64,000 nt of DNA from Mactromeris polynyma (Eukaryota; Mollusca; Bivalvia; Venerida; Mactridae), in contig JASFXZ010000014.1 of the NCBI GenBank assembly GCA_032209605.1, positions 6,778,912-6,842,911 of the forward strand. Direction: 5' to 3'. The notes beneath the pieces were generated by a model, which was not told the DNA's origin, did no database searches, and was given only the letters and a program-made list of their open reading frames with translations. Of this stretch, positions 1 through 12,152 are shown piece after piece. The position numbers and the translations under genes were made by a program. The stretch's first letter is position 1, and each line of letters begins with the position of its first letter.

Positions 1-835
1 ATGTGCACAATGTAGCCAGTAGATTACCATGCACATCACAGGTCCATGTGCACAATGTAGCCAGTAGATTACCATGCACATCAAAGTTCCATGTGCACAT
101 TGTAGCCAGTAGATAACCAGGCTCATCAGAGGTCCATGTGCACAATGTAGCCAGTAGATAACCATGCACATCAGAGGTCCATGTGCACAATGTAGCCAGT
201 AGATAACCATGCACATCAGAGGTCCATGTGCACATTGTAGCCAGTAGATAACCATGCTCATCAGATGTCCATGTGCGCAATGTAGCCAGTAGATAACCAG
301 GCTCATCAGAGGTTCATGTGCACATTGTAGCCAGTAGATAACCATGCTCATCAGAGGTCCATGTGCACATTGTAGCCAGTAGATAACCATGCTCATCAGA
401 GGTCCATGTGCACATTGTAGCCAGTAGATAACCATGCTCATCAGAGGTCCATGTGCACATTGTAGCCAGTAGATAACCATGCTCATCAGAGGTCCATGTG
501 CACAATGTAGCCAGTAGATAACCATGCTCATCAGAGGTCCATGTGCGCAATGTAGCCAGTAGATAACCATGCTCATCAGAGGTTCATGTGCACATTGTAG
601 CCAGTAGATAACCATGCTCATCAGAGGTCCATGTGCACATTGCAGCCAATAGAGAATCATGCTCATCAGAGGTCCATGTGCACATTGCAGCCGATAAAGA
701 ATTATGCTCATCAGAGGTCCATGTGCACAATGCAGCCAATAGAGAATCAAGCTCATCAGAGGTCCATGTGCACAATGCAGCCAATAGAGACTCATGCTCA
801 TCAGAGGTCCATGTGCACAATGCAGCCAGTAGAGA
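1..835. repeat. Minisatellite, 45-bp unit, about 18 copies (runs off the window start)
   Basis: Units start with ATGTGCACAATGTAGCCAGT and repeat every 45 bp. The last five or so units (from about 631) change TAG to CAG in the core and have GAGA instead of GATA, so one edge has diverged. The unit is a multiple of three, which leaves long frames open on both strands; these are not genes. Confidence -1.
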
Positions 836-1399
836 GTCTGAAAATGTCCTTTTGTTCATGTTTGTTCTGATAAAAACAATTTTGTAACGATGTTTCAAAT
901 ATAATATACACTTGCTGCCATGTGCAATGAAACTCTTCTTGTCTGTAACCGTCAGGTGTAGAGCTTAGATATTTGATGTGAAGCATTGTCTAGTGGTCCT
1001 CAACCAAGACTGTTCAAATTATATCGCTGGGGTCAAAATTGGCCACGCCCTGTGGGATCACGTGTTTTACATAGAGATATGTAGGGAAGACTTTGAAAAT
1101 CTTCTCGTTTGAAACCGAAAGCCCTAGAGCTTTGATATTTGGTGTATAACATTGCCTAGTGGTCCTCTACCAAGATCGTTCAAATTGGGCCCTCCCCGGT
1201 GGTCACTTGGTTCTACATGGAGTTAGGATAAACTTAAAAACTTCAAGACGTAGAGCTTAGATATTAGGTGTGTAGCATTATTTAGTGGTCCTCTACTGAG
1301 TTTGTTCAAATGGTGATTCAGTGGATTTAAAATTGGTTCCACCCTAGGGACCTCTTGTTTTATATAGACATATATTTGAAAAACTGTAAATCTCATGTA
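836..1399. repeat. Dispersed repeat with three degenerate tandem units
   Basis: The phrase TAGTGGTCCTC followed by an (A/T)ACCAAGA-like segment and GTTCAAAT recurs at about 990, 1155 and 1282, each preceded by 'TAGAGCTT.GATATT.GGTGT'. Units are about 130-165 bp. I recognise this as a common bivalve repeat type from memory; copy number needs a genome search. It runs straight into the 30-bp array. Confidence -1.
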
Positions 1400-1735
1400 T
1401 CAATAACTGATACCGTACTCATGTGAGTGATATAGTGCCATACCGTACTCAGGTGAGTGATATAGTGCCATACCGTACTCAGGTGAGTGATATAGTGCCA
1501 TACCGTACTCAGGTGAGTGATATAGTGCCATACCGTACTCAGGTGAGTGATATAGTGCCATACCGTACTCAGGTGAGTGATATAGTGCCATACCGTACTC
1601 AGGTGAGTGATATAGTGCCATACCGTACTCAGGTGAGTGATATAGTGCCATACCGTACTCAGGTGAGTGATATAGTGCCATACCGTATTCAGGTGAGTGA
1701 TATAGTGCCATCACTGCCCTCTTGTTTAATTTAAT
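1400..1735. repeat. Minisatellite, 30-bp unit, about 10 copies
   Basis: Near-identical 30-bp units of TGAGTGATATAGTGCCATAC plus CGTACTCAGG. The unit matches, in reverse complement, a short motif also found at 18366-18415 and 48153-48200 (ATGATGG..C...ATCA.TC.CCT.AGTAC). The array therefore looks like a local expansion of the end of a dispersed repeat. It is open in several frames but is not a gene. Confidence -1.
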
Positions 1736-1931
1736 GAGAACTTTGGGTAAATGGGATAGTTTGCATACGAGATAAATAAGAAGGTTGGAAAAATGACACA
1801 ATTGACATACACAGTAATAATAAAAATAATCTTTATCTTAAATTCACTGTCCAGATGTCACATTGTTTGAACAATCGTTTGTTGTATCATGAGTGATATC
1901 TTATTATATCCCAAGTGAATGAAAGTGTGAC

Positions 1932-2204
1932 TTTGCTATTTGCATATCAGTGTTGTGAAAACCAATCAAATCATAAATTAACAACTATACCAACTTCCTT
2001 TCAACCGAACAACGTGGTTAACCCTTCGATAAGAGGTACGTTACCTTACCGAAATCCACTTCTAATACAACATCTGCACCATATATTGTCAATTTCTTTT
2101 TATAATATTGGGTTGATTTAAATGCACATACAAAACATCAAAGGAAAATATTGCTTATTGTGACATCTCCAGTGGATTTTGGTAAGATAACGAACCGTTC
2201 GATA
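1932..2204. repeat. Dispersed repeat copy with inverted arms (also at 31571-31740)
   Basis: TTTGCTATTTGCATATCAGT and following text recur at 31571, including 'TCAACCGAAC.ACGTG', 'TTCGAT.A..G.TACGTTACC' and 'TACCGAAATC'. Within this copy, 2018-2062 is roughly inverted at 2163-2204, which suggests a foldback element. No protein coding is seen. The stretch 2205-3018 beyond it shows nothing recognisable. Confidence -1.
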
Positions 2205-3018
2205 GTGTATATATATATGTGTGTGTTTACCAAACCTAAAAAAACATTAACTTGTGTATTGTTATGTATTTTGTCTTCCGACGCACAGTAATGTACACTA
2301 TTTTTGCAATGGAGTTATGTTTGCTAAGAAAACATTTTGATCACGATAGAGACGTTATTCTTATTATTGTAAACATGACAATGCTGTATAAAAATCAGTC
2401 GAACATAATTGTGTTTGCCTTAACTGTTTCTGAAAGTAGATCTACAGTATATTTCAAGATTTATCTAGTGATTAGATTTGTTAGTCAACCCCTCGGAAAA
2501 TTGCCCGGCGTTGGAATTAAGAAGAGTCTAGGTTTTATGTACCAGTCTTGAACATTTGTACTGTTTTAATCAGATAAATCGATATGTGACAATTTCACGA
2601 ATGATAAATAAATACTGATGGACTTTACATGTATATTGAAACAGACTGTATGTCTATATGACTAATCTTACTACGGAGTATTTTTATCCAATCTCCTACG
2701 AAGTCATCTCCCCTTACAGGTATCGAAATTACTATAATGACCAGCAATCGTAACATCTCGGCATTTTTTATGTTGCACAACAAATTTTAACCTTCAGATT
2801 GTTACTAATATGCTTGCTTTCGATTGCGCCGACCATCTTTTTCAAGATATTCTTGTTAGAGATATTAACTATGGTGCCCATATCTTAAAGGTCAAGGTCA
2901 TGGTACATCGTCCGTGTGATGACAATCCGCCTAATTTATAAAATATTATTTTCATGGAGAAACTTTGTATATTACCACATTAAATCAACATGAAACCTTA
3001 AACTATTGTTGCTGTTGA

Positions 3019-4787
3019 CAAACCCCACTGACTACCAGGCTGTAACAGGACACATTATTCCTGCCTTATATTCATTATAAACCCCACTAACTACCTGGTT
3101 GTAACAGGACACATTATTCCTGCCTTATATTCATTATAAACCCCACTGACTACCCAGCTGTAACAGGTTACATTATTCCTGTCTTATATTCATTAGAAAC
3201 CCCACTGACTACCCAGCTGTAACAGGACACATTATTCCTGCCTTATATTCATTATAAACCCCACTAACTACCCAGCTGTAACAGGACACATTATTCCTGC
3301 CTTATATTCATTATAAACCCACTAACTACCCAGCTGTAACAGAATACATTATTCCTGCCTTATATTCATTATAAACCCCACTAACTACCCAGCTGTAACA
3401 GGACACATTATTCCTGCCTTATATTCATTATAAACCCCACTAACTACCCAGCTGTAACAGGACACATTATTCCTGCCTTATATTCATTATAAACCCCATT
3501 AACTACCTGGCTGTAACAGGACACATTATTCCTGCCTTATATTCATTATAAACCCCACTACCTGGCTGTAACAGGACACATTATTCCTGCCTTATATTCA
3601 TTATAAACCCCACTAACTACCCAGCTGTAACAGGACACATTATTCCTGCCTTATATTCATTATAAACCCCACTAACTACACAGCTGTAACAGGACACATT
3701 ATTCATGCCTTATATTCATTATAAACCACACTGACTACCCAGCTGTAACAGGAAACATTATTCTGCCTTATATTCGTTATAAACCCCACTAACTACCTGG
3801 CTGTAACAGGACACATTATTCCTGCCTTATATTCATTATAAACCCCATTAACTACCTGGCTGTAACAGGACACATTATTCCTGCCTTATATTCATTATAA
3901 ACCTCACTAACTACCCAGCTGTAACAGGACACATTATTCCTGCCTTATATTCGTTATAAACCCCATTAACTACCCAGCTGTAACAGGACACATTATTCCT
4001 GCCTTATATTCATTATAAACCCCATTAACTACCTGGCTGTAACAGGACACATTATTCCTGCATTATATTCATTATAAACCCCACTAACTACCTGGCTGTA
4101 ACAGGACACATTATTCCTGCCTTATATTCATTATAAACCCCACTAACTACCTGGCTGTAACAGGACACATTTTTCCTGCCTTATATTCATTATAAACCCC
4201 ACTAACTACCTGGCTGTAACAGGACACATTATTCCTGCCTTATATTCATTATAAACCCCACTAACTACCTGGTTGTAACATGACACATTATTCCTGTCTT
4301 ATATTCATTATAAACCCCACTAACTACCTGGTTGTAACATGACACATTATTCCTGTCTTATATTAATTATAAACCCCACTAACTACCTGGTTGTAACAGG
4401 ACACATTATTCCTGTCTTATATTCATTATAAACCCCACTTACTACCTGGTTGTAACAGGATACATTATTCCTGTCTTATATTCATTATAAACCCCACTAA
4501 CTACCCAGCTGTAACATGACACATTATTCCTGTCTTATATTCGTTATAAACCACACTAACTACCCAGCTGTAACAGGACACATTATTCCTGTCTTATATT
4601 CGTTATAAACCACACTAACTACCCAGCTGTAACATGACACATTATTCCTGTCTTATATTCGTTATAAACCACACTTACTACCCAGCTGTAACAGGACACA
4701 TTATTCCTGTCTTATATTCGTTATAAACCCCACTAACTACCTGGCTGTAACATGACACATTATTCCTGTCTTATATTCGTAATAAAG
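3019..4787. repeat. Minisatellite, 59-bp unit, about 30 copies
   Basis: Units contain AGGACACATTATTCCTGCCT, then TATATTCATTATAAACCCCA and CTAACTACC(C/T)(A/G)G(C/T)TGTAAC. Variants are grouped: CCCAGCTG and CCTGGCTG alternate in blocks, and the last units (from about 4500) carry TCTTATATTCGTTATAAACC. This clustering is typical of local unequal exchange. Confidence -1.
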
Positions 4788-6217
4788 CTCATTAGCAGTT
4801 TGGTCATATACTGGACAAAAGTGCTAACCCACCAGTACTATTACATAGTTTCTTATATGCTACTGGATACATCTTCTGTTGACTTTGATTGCAGATATCA
4901 AAAATTTATTTCGTCGTTGAAGATCACTTTATCTGAATGAAGGGAAGATTCTGGAAATCATAAGTGGCGAGTTAGCTCTTTTGACCAGTATACTTTTTTG
5001 AACTCGTCGACAAAAGGTTTCGTACAAAGCTCCCTAACTATATGTCTTCTTTCTTGTCTTTCTTTTAAGTTCCTCAACTGTCCTAAAACTAGATATACCA
5101 TCGTGTAAATTAGTAATAATGTGCTAACCAGTACTTGCACCAAACTCAGGGATTGTGAAGATCGCGGTTCAACCTCTACAGAGTGGGGGTAACTCGAATT
5201 CAACGCCTTCAGCATTCGGAAAACTTCGGACAACTACGTCAAGATGTTCGTAGTGTGACGGAGAGTAACGAAGTAGTACGGAAATAACCGAGAGCTGTCG
5301 AGAATGCGCCTTCAGATGAGATGTCAGCCTTTAATTTTCAGTTAAAGAATACCATTATAACTTTAATGTAAAGGTAGAATTAATTAAGAATTCGAAAATG
5401 ACATCCATAATCATGGCATGAACAACGAAAGGTTGAATGAAACATTTTGACCCGGTCATAATATGAATCAGCCTCAGGTAATGAGTTATAGAGCAATTCA
5501 ATATAATAATTCAAGAGTCTATGGTTCTCATAATGAATTTATTGCCTATGTGAAATGATTGTTTACCCAGGAATACGGACCATCGCAAGTAATTGAAACA
5601 TTGTTGAAAAGAAAATATCTTACAACAAGTGCTGCGAAATTAATTTATTGATGCCACATGTGCCGAATACACAATTCAACAAAACAGATGTCATGTTCAC
5701 AAAACTATGGTGACTCATTCCTGCCACGCCATTCCTTCACCCTTGAAAATTCAATATTCCATTTATTTATCGTTTTTTCATCGTGTCTTCATCTCTTCCA
5801 TTTAAAGGCGCAAATTTAGACGACGTAAACAGTTCTGGGAATTGTACAGAACTAAAAAATATAGTAGCTGATTTATGTTATGACGTCATTTCTTCCACGC
5901 AAAGACGACATTGCATATTTGCTTTTCTTTTCGTCTTTTCGAAATTTTGCCCCCCCCCCCCAAAAAAAAACCAGTAAGTGTTGTTATCTCGTTCTGTTGA
6001 TTCACCCAAATATCGCTAAATTGTCCTCCTTTCATGGACTACATAATAAAATGGCGAGATGGCAGAAATGACCAACCATACCGTAGCTGTTCAATGTATC
6101 CATGGCTGAGTAGGAATTTATAACTTTGATGGTAAGGGCAAAAAAGAGCCATATATTTGGTGGTTACATGTTGATACAGTCATTTCCGTCAGCGGATCAG
6201 TGCTGTCAGTTGGCGAT
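4788..6217. other. Intergenic stretch upstream of the EndoU gene
   Basis: No gene recognised. It contains a C12A8-like homopolymer at about 5950-5969. The EndoU promoter should lie near its right end, but no TATA or initiator element can be assigned with confidence. A 91-codon open frame at 4958-5233 (-) has no recognisable motif and was not called. Confidence -1.
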
Positions 6218-9200
6218 ATGGCGTATACAGTAATAGTCGTCTGCATCCTAACTGCGTTTGTGAATTACTCGTTCGCAGGTGAGACATTTTTACGTAGCTT
6301 ACTTGTTAACATTCTTGGCTGTATGTATACATGTACATGTGTATTTAGTTTTATTATACGTTACGGTTATGTTTAAGATTGATCATTGTTTAATGTACAT
6401 TACAACGATTTGCACGTTTATTATAAAACAACAATGAACAGACACTCGTTGATTACCGCCACTGTCCGGGCACACTCGCTGTTCTAGTGATAATTTTAAA
6501 TGAGGCACTTCGAGCACCAACTATAGTGACTATGGTGACTATGGTTGATGATTAAATTCAGTCTGGTCTGGTTACCTCTTCGAAATTGGAGGTTTGAATA
6601 CTATACAGAGGTGTTCCGAACATTAACTATGGTTCAACCACCGATTTAGTACGGTTGAACTATAGTGGATATTCGGAACACCTCTATAGGGTTTTCAAAC
6701 CTCCATATTCTAAGAGTGACCAGAGTAACTCAGGCCCGGATACAGAAATTCCCGACTGGGGGGGGCCAAACATGATGAAAATGCCTTGAACTTGAGGTGC
6801 ACAGCACCGAGTGTGGGTAGGTTCGGGAGGGGTTTATTCCCCTCCTTTAAGGGGGTCCGGGGGATCTCCCCGAAACATTTTTTCAAATATATGTATATGA
6901 AATGGTGGCTTTTGTTGTATTTCAGGGTCAAACTTTTAGGACTCATTCTCGAGAATTGCACTAGTATTATCTCGTAAAAAATACAGAACGTCCAAATGAT
7001 ACAAGTACCAACATTTTAACAAATTTCCAGGGGACAGCCCCTCCTGTACCTACTCCCTGTCAGCCTTCAGTACAAATCCTTGTCACAAGTGAATAAGGGG
7101 CCATTCCGTCGTAAACTCTGTGAAATAGTGTAGATATTAAAACTTTCGGGCTGATTTGGCAGAAGTTGACTATTTTTAATGTCCAAATTGAACATTAGCA
7201 CACTTATAAACTGTATTAACTGGTTACCGCCTAAAGTATATACTTAAACTACTAACATGTTTATGTATGCTCCCTGAAATACAGGGCGAATTTGTTTTGC
7301 AAGACCTAGTTAAGGTTTGAGGTTTCAGTTTTGTTGTAGTTTGGTTGAAAAACTTAAACCAGTTATGATTAAGATTTGCAAACAAACAGACGGTTTAGTC
7401 GAATACAAATGACCCATATGATTTTGATTGTATACGAACTTAGTGTTAGAAGACCATAACGATTTAGTTGACACAGTCGCATCAAAATCTAATTTTTTTA
7501 CTGCAGTTTTGTGATTGCAGACAGATTGGTGCTCGATAAGAAAGTCAGATTTGAGAAATTTGTTACTTCTGTTTTGCAACATTACAATGTGGACGATTTT
7601 ATAGCCAGGTTCCGATTAAGCAGACATACATTTGACCTGTAGGTTCGACTGTAGGTTGGTTATTTACAATAACATACATTTACTACATTCTATACCAGTC
7701 GTTGTATCTTAATGCGCAAAATATATATACATGCATGTTCATGTTTCAAGTGGTGTAACATAACAAAAGGAAAAATGTAATCTCCAGTACATGAATAATT
7801 TGTCGTTTTTATTAACGTTAAGGTATTTGTATTAGCTATCTCAATAACATCTAAGTAGTTATGTTTCAAATTCAAATATCTCTTTCAGAAACATGACAGT
7901 TAATGTTCGGAACGCCTCTATATAGTATTCAAACCTCCAAGTATATAGGTCCGTGATATCACACTGCAAAACTTGCTTGTATGAAAGGACCACAATTATG
8001 ATGGTGTCTTATTACTCAATCTTTTGAATTATTTAATTTTCCTGATGACTCGGCAAAGCCGCGGTAATACGAACGTATTCAAAATACAAAGAAAACTATT
8101 GTGTGTTTAGTTTGAATAAAAATTCTTTATACGATGAAGAAAATGTAATTTAAGATTTAAGCATTTTGAAATGCAATTCTAAAAAGGAAAATGTGAAAAT
8201 ATGAAAGAAGGCTTGTTCTAGAAAAACTAAATTATTTCATTTTGCAAAACTTTAGGCCCAAGTTTTACATTCCCTTCCATAAATTATTGAATTGTTTAAA
8301 ATTATTTTAAGAAATTTTATTTTCAATGTTTCACACTAAAACAACACCACGATAGATCTCTGTCTCTGTTACATTTGATGCTCAATAATCAGCGTTTTAC
8401 AGACGCTTTCAACATGATAAGGAAATTGAAAGCGACTGTCTGATGTAGAGTGAAATGCACAAGATTTTTCTATACGGTCTCAAGGCCGATGTGCACATCA
8501 GGGGGCCAACTTTTATTGCACTTGCTTCCGCTATACTGGTAGTATTCAAGAGGAAATCGACCATAAATCAATGTATTGTATTTGAAGTGCTAAAAGAATA
8601 GTAACCTCAAGACCTAATCAGTGGATATAATTTTATATTAGGAATAGAAAAAGGTCACTCCACAGCCGACTGGGGGGCCATTGATGAACTAGACTGAGTT
8701 TTATCATCCAACCATAGTCACTGTAGTTGGTGCTCGAAGTGCCTCATTATTGTAAGTCACTCGTTAAATTTCATGGATGAAAATTTACGGATATGAACGA
8801 ATATTCATGCGTGTCTGGTAAATGATTGCCGCGCTAAACGCGTTTTGGTTTCCTCTTAATTATGTTACAAACAAACGTACCAAACCAATAGTTTCTCCCT
8901 TGATCAGTGTTATCTATCATCGTAAATATTCGTGGTATTAAAGTAAATAAACTAGTATTTTTTCTGTCATAGATGAATGAACATGAACATTGAAATCGAA
9001 AATTAACAAATTCAAGAACCATTCATGAAAAGAATACAAATTGATGGAGTAGTGTGGCTGTGTCAGGTTTATTTTTTATATATCTCAGTTCATGTAAACC
9101 ATGACAACATGAGTACATAATATACAAATACTAATACAATGCTAAAGAGGCAATTACAAATGGGAAGATCAAAATAATATTCCTGAAACCAAACATCTTA

Positions 9201-12104
9201 TTGATAAAAAATCAAAACACAATTAAACCGAATAAAGTAATATATGATTTACAGCTAAAATCTAAACAAATAAAGAACAAGCGAACTGAAAAATGGAACA
9301 AAGAACTCGCAGGAAATGAAATAAATTGGAAACATATTTTCACTATCCCTGTTAAATGTACTGTTGATACAAAACTACGAGAATTTCAATATAAATAATG
9401 AAAATAATTCCCAATAACTGCTACCTTTACAGATGTAACCTTACCAATACAAGAGTATGTGATTTTTGTTCTATGAACACATTTCAAAAACACTTGTTCT
9501 GGGAATGCAACATTACTCAACAGTTTTGGACCGGAATTAAAATATTTCTCACAAATAAAGGATTACAAGTAGGCAACCTAAATTATATGGAAGTGTCTTT
9601 TGGACTTGAAAACCCAAGTAAAGATGAAAATAAAAACGTTATAAACTACATTTTAATATTAGCAAAATACTACATCCATAAATGCAAATACACTAACAAA
9701 ATACCGGAAATCGACTCTTTTAAACTATATCTGTACAGGCGCATCGAGATTGAAAAAATGGTAGCAACTATGCAAAACAAACTTGTTAATGTTATCTTAC
9801 TTTAAATATCATGCATGATTTTTGTTATTTTTGGCAGACTGGACCATCAAAATTTTAAAAGCTCAAATTTTTATTTTTTTTATTTTCTATTTTCTACTCA
9901 CACACGCTGTATATTTTTCAAATTATTTTCTGTACATTATACAATTATAAGATAACTGACAACTTTGCTATGTACAATTGTATTATGTAATTATATGTAT
10001 TTTCACTGCTTTGTAAAATACTTTAAAAATAAAAGTTATCTTTTATGGCGAAAAACAAAACAAAAACAAAACAAAAAAAACATTCTTTGGTTAAACGGTG
10101 TTGTTTGTGTGGTGTTTCGTTTTTGGAAATATTTATAACCGGAAGTGACAGGAAGGACGTTAAATAACAATATAAACAATACAATATACAATACAAAATA
10201 CTTTATTTTGGTCATGGTTTCATGTGTAACAACACACAATGTTATGACAGACAGATAACATGTATGGGTAATCAAACAATTCATTTATAAGTATGCAATG
10301 TAAAAACAAAACAGAAATAGTTGGCTGAACATTTACGTTTGTTTAGGGGACAGCGATGTTTATTTATCCGTGAATGTTTTAAAAAGTTGGGAGAATTTAA
10401 ATATTTACAATGAAATCACTAGAAAATCGAAGGTCACGTTGTAGGAATTTCATTGATGACTTGGAGATAGTACAATATATGTATATAATTGTAGATGGTG
10501 TTTTTGTCGTTCAATTAAAATATTTTGTGATGTAACTTGTACTTCTAAGTACTCCGAAAACAGAAACTCCGAATAAACGATAATGACATTTTGAGAAAGA
10601 CGACAAACACGGTTTTGTAAGGAGAAATTTCATTGGACCACAAACGAGCACCTGGTTACGCATATCTATTTTTAGAGAGTTTATATTAACGTGACCTCTT
10701 ACGGAGTGTAGTCAGATCATAACAGCGGAAAATATTGGAGCTAAAGTTTGGGGCTGATTTCAATGAGATTGGTATTTACTGGACATGAAACTTTCAGACA
10801 ATATTTACTGGACATGAAACTCTCAGACAATATTTACTGGACATGAAACTTTCGAACAGTATTTACTGGATATTGATGCAGTTTTTACTAAGATTTGTTA
10901 CTGCAGCGTTTTGTGAACCCTCGGAAACCTACTAATACTTGTATATAGTCTGTGTGCATTCAATCTTGTGCTCGGGTTTCACTTTGAAATTATCATTTAG
11001 TAGTAAATACCTCCTACAGAACTTATCCCTATAGGTTATTGAAAGTCATATAAGTAGCTGCCGTTATGCACAATACGCCCGTGCGTGCAATTCGTCATCG
11101 GAATAAAAAAACCTTAGAGGCTGAAAATTAAAAAAAAAGAGGGACAATGGAGGTGAAGCGTTTTTAAATTCGTGAGAAGATAATAGTTCAAAAAGTACAA
11201 TAGATAGAGCCTCGTTTACCTTATATTTAAACGAACGCTTTTTATTCCTTGCAGTATACAAAGTGAGTTATACAAGCCTCACTGTAGCTATACACTGAAT
11301 AGGTTTCGCTCCTATGAAAACGTCAACCGCCCCTTTGAACCCCTATTCTGCGTACACTTAAAAAAACCTAACTACACCCCTGTATCTTATGTAATTAATG
11401 GATATAAAAACTTTTGTTTTCATATTAATAAGGAATGATTATCTTAATTACGTCTTATCTTGTTTAAGATTCCTGCGCGGGAAGATGTTTCACAGCCTTG
11501 GACTCGAGCAAAACCTGCCAATGTAACACCGCCTGTGAGCGGTTTGATGACTGTTGCTCGGACTATCGACCTCTCTGTTATGGAGGTAAAATGATTTGTT
11601 GCACTTTCATCCCACTGTCTGTTATAATGGTAAAGTAATCTGTTACTCTGAAATTCGACTATGATTTGTTGCTCTGGCACACGAATCTCTGTAACGACTA
11701 TGATTTGTTGCTCTGGCACACGAATCTCTGTAACAACTATGATTTGTTGCTCTGGCACACGAATCTCTGTAACAACTATGATTTGTTGCTCTGACACACG
11801 AATCTCTGTAACGACTATGATGTGTTGCTCTGGCACACGAATCTCTGTAACAACTATGATTTGTTGCTCTGGCACACGAATCTCTGTAACGACTATGATT
11901 TGTTGCTCTGGCACACGAATCTCTGTAACGACTATGATTTGTTGCTCTGGCACACGAATCTCTGTAACGACTATGACTTGTTGCTCTGGCACACGAATCT
12001 CTGTAACGAATGTAAAATAATTTGACATATAAAGAAGGATAATTTCCAAATAATTATCGGAATTCGTCTTTCTTCTCTCACTCTCTCTCTCCCTCCCTCT
12101 CTCC

Positions 12105-12152
<48 letters not shown>

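Noticed and set aside
1..4787. CRISPR-like appearance of regular repeats
   Set aside because: Units are tandem without unique spacers, and the DNA is eukaryotic.
4958..5233. 91-codon - frame with a possible transmembrane segment
   Set aside because: No ATG context, splice partner or motif; length is within chance for this composition.
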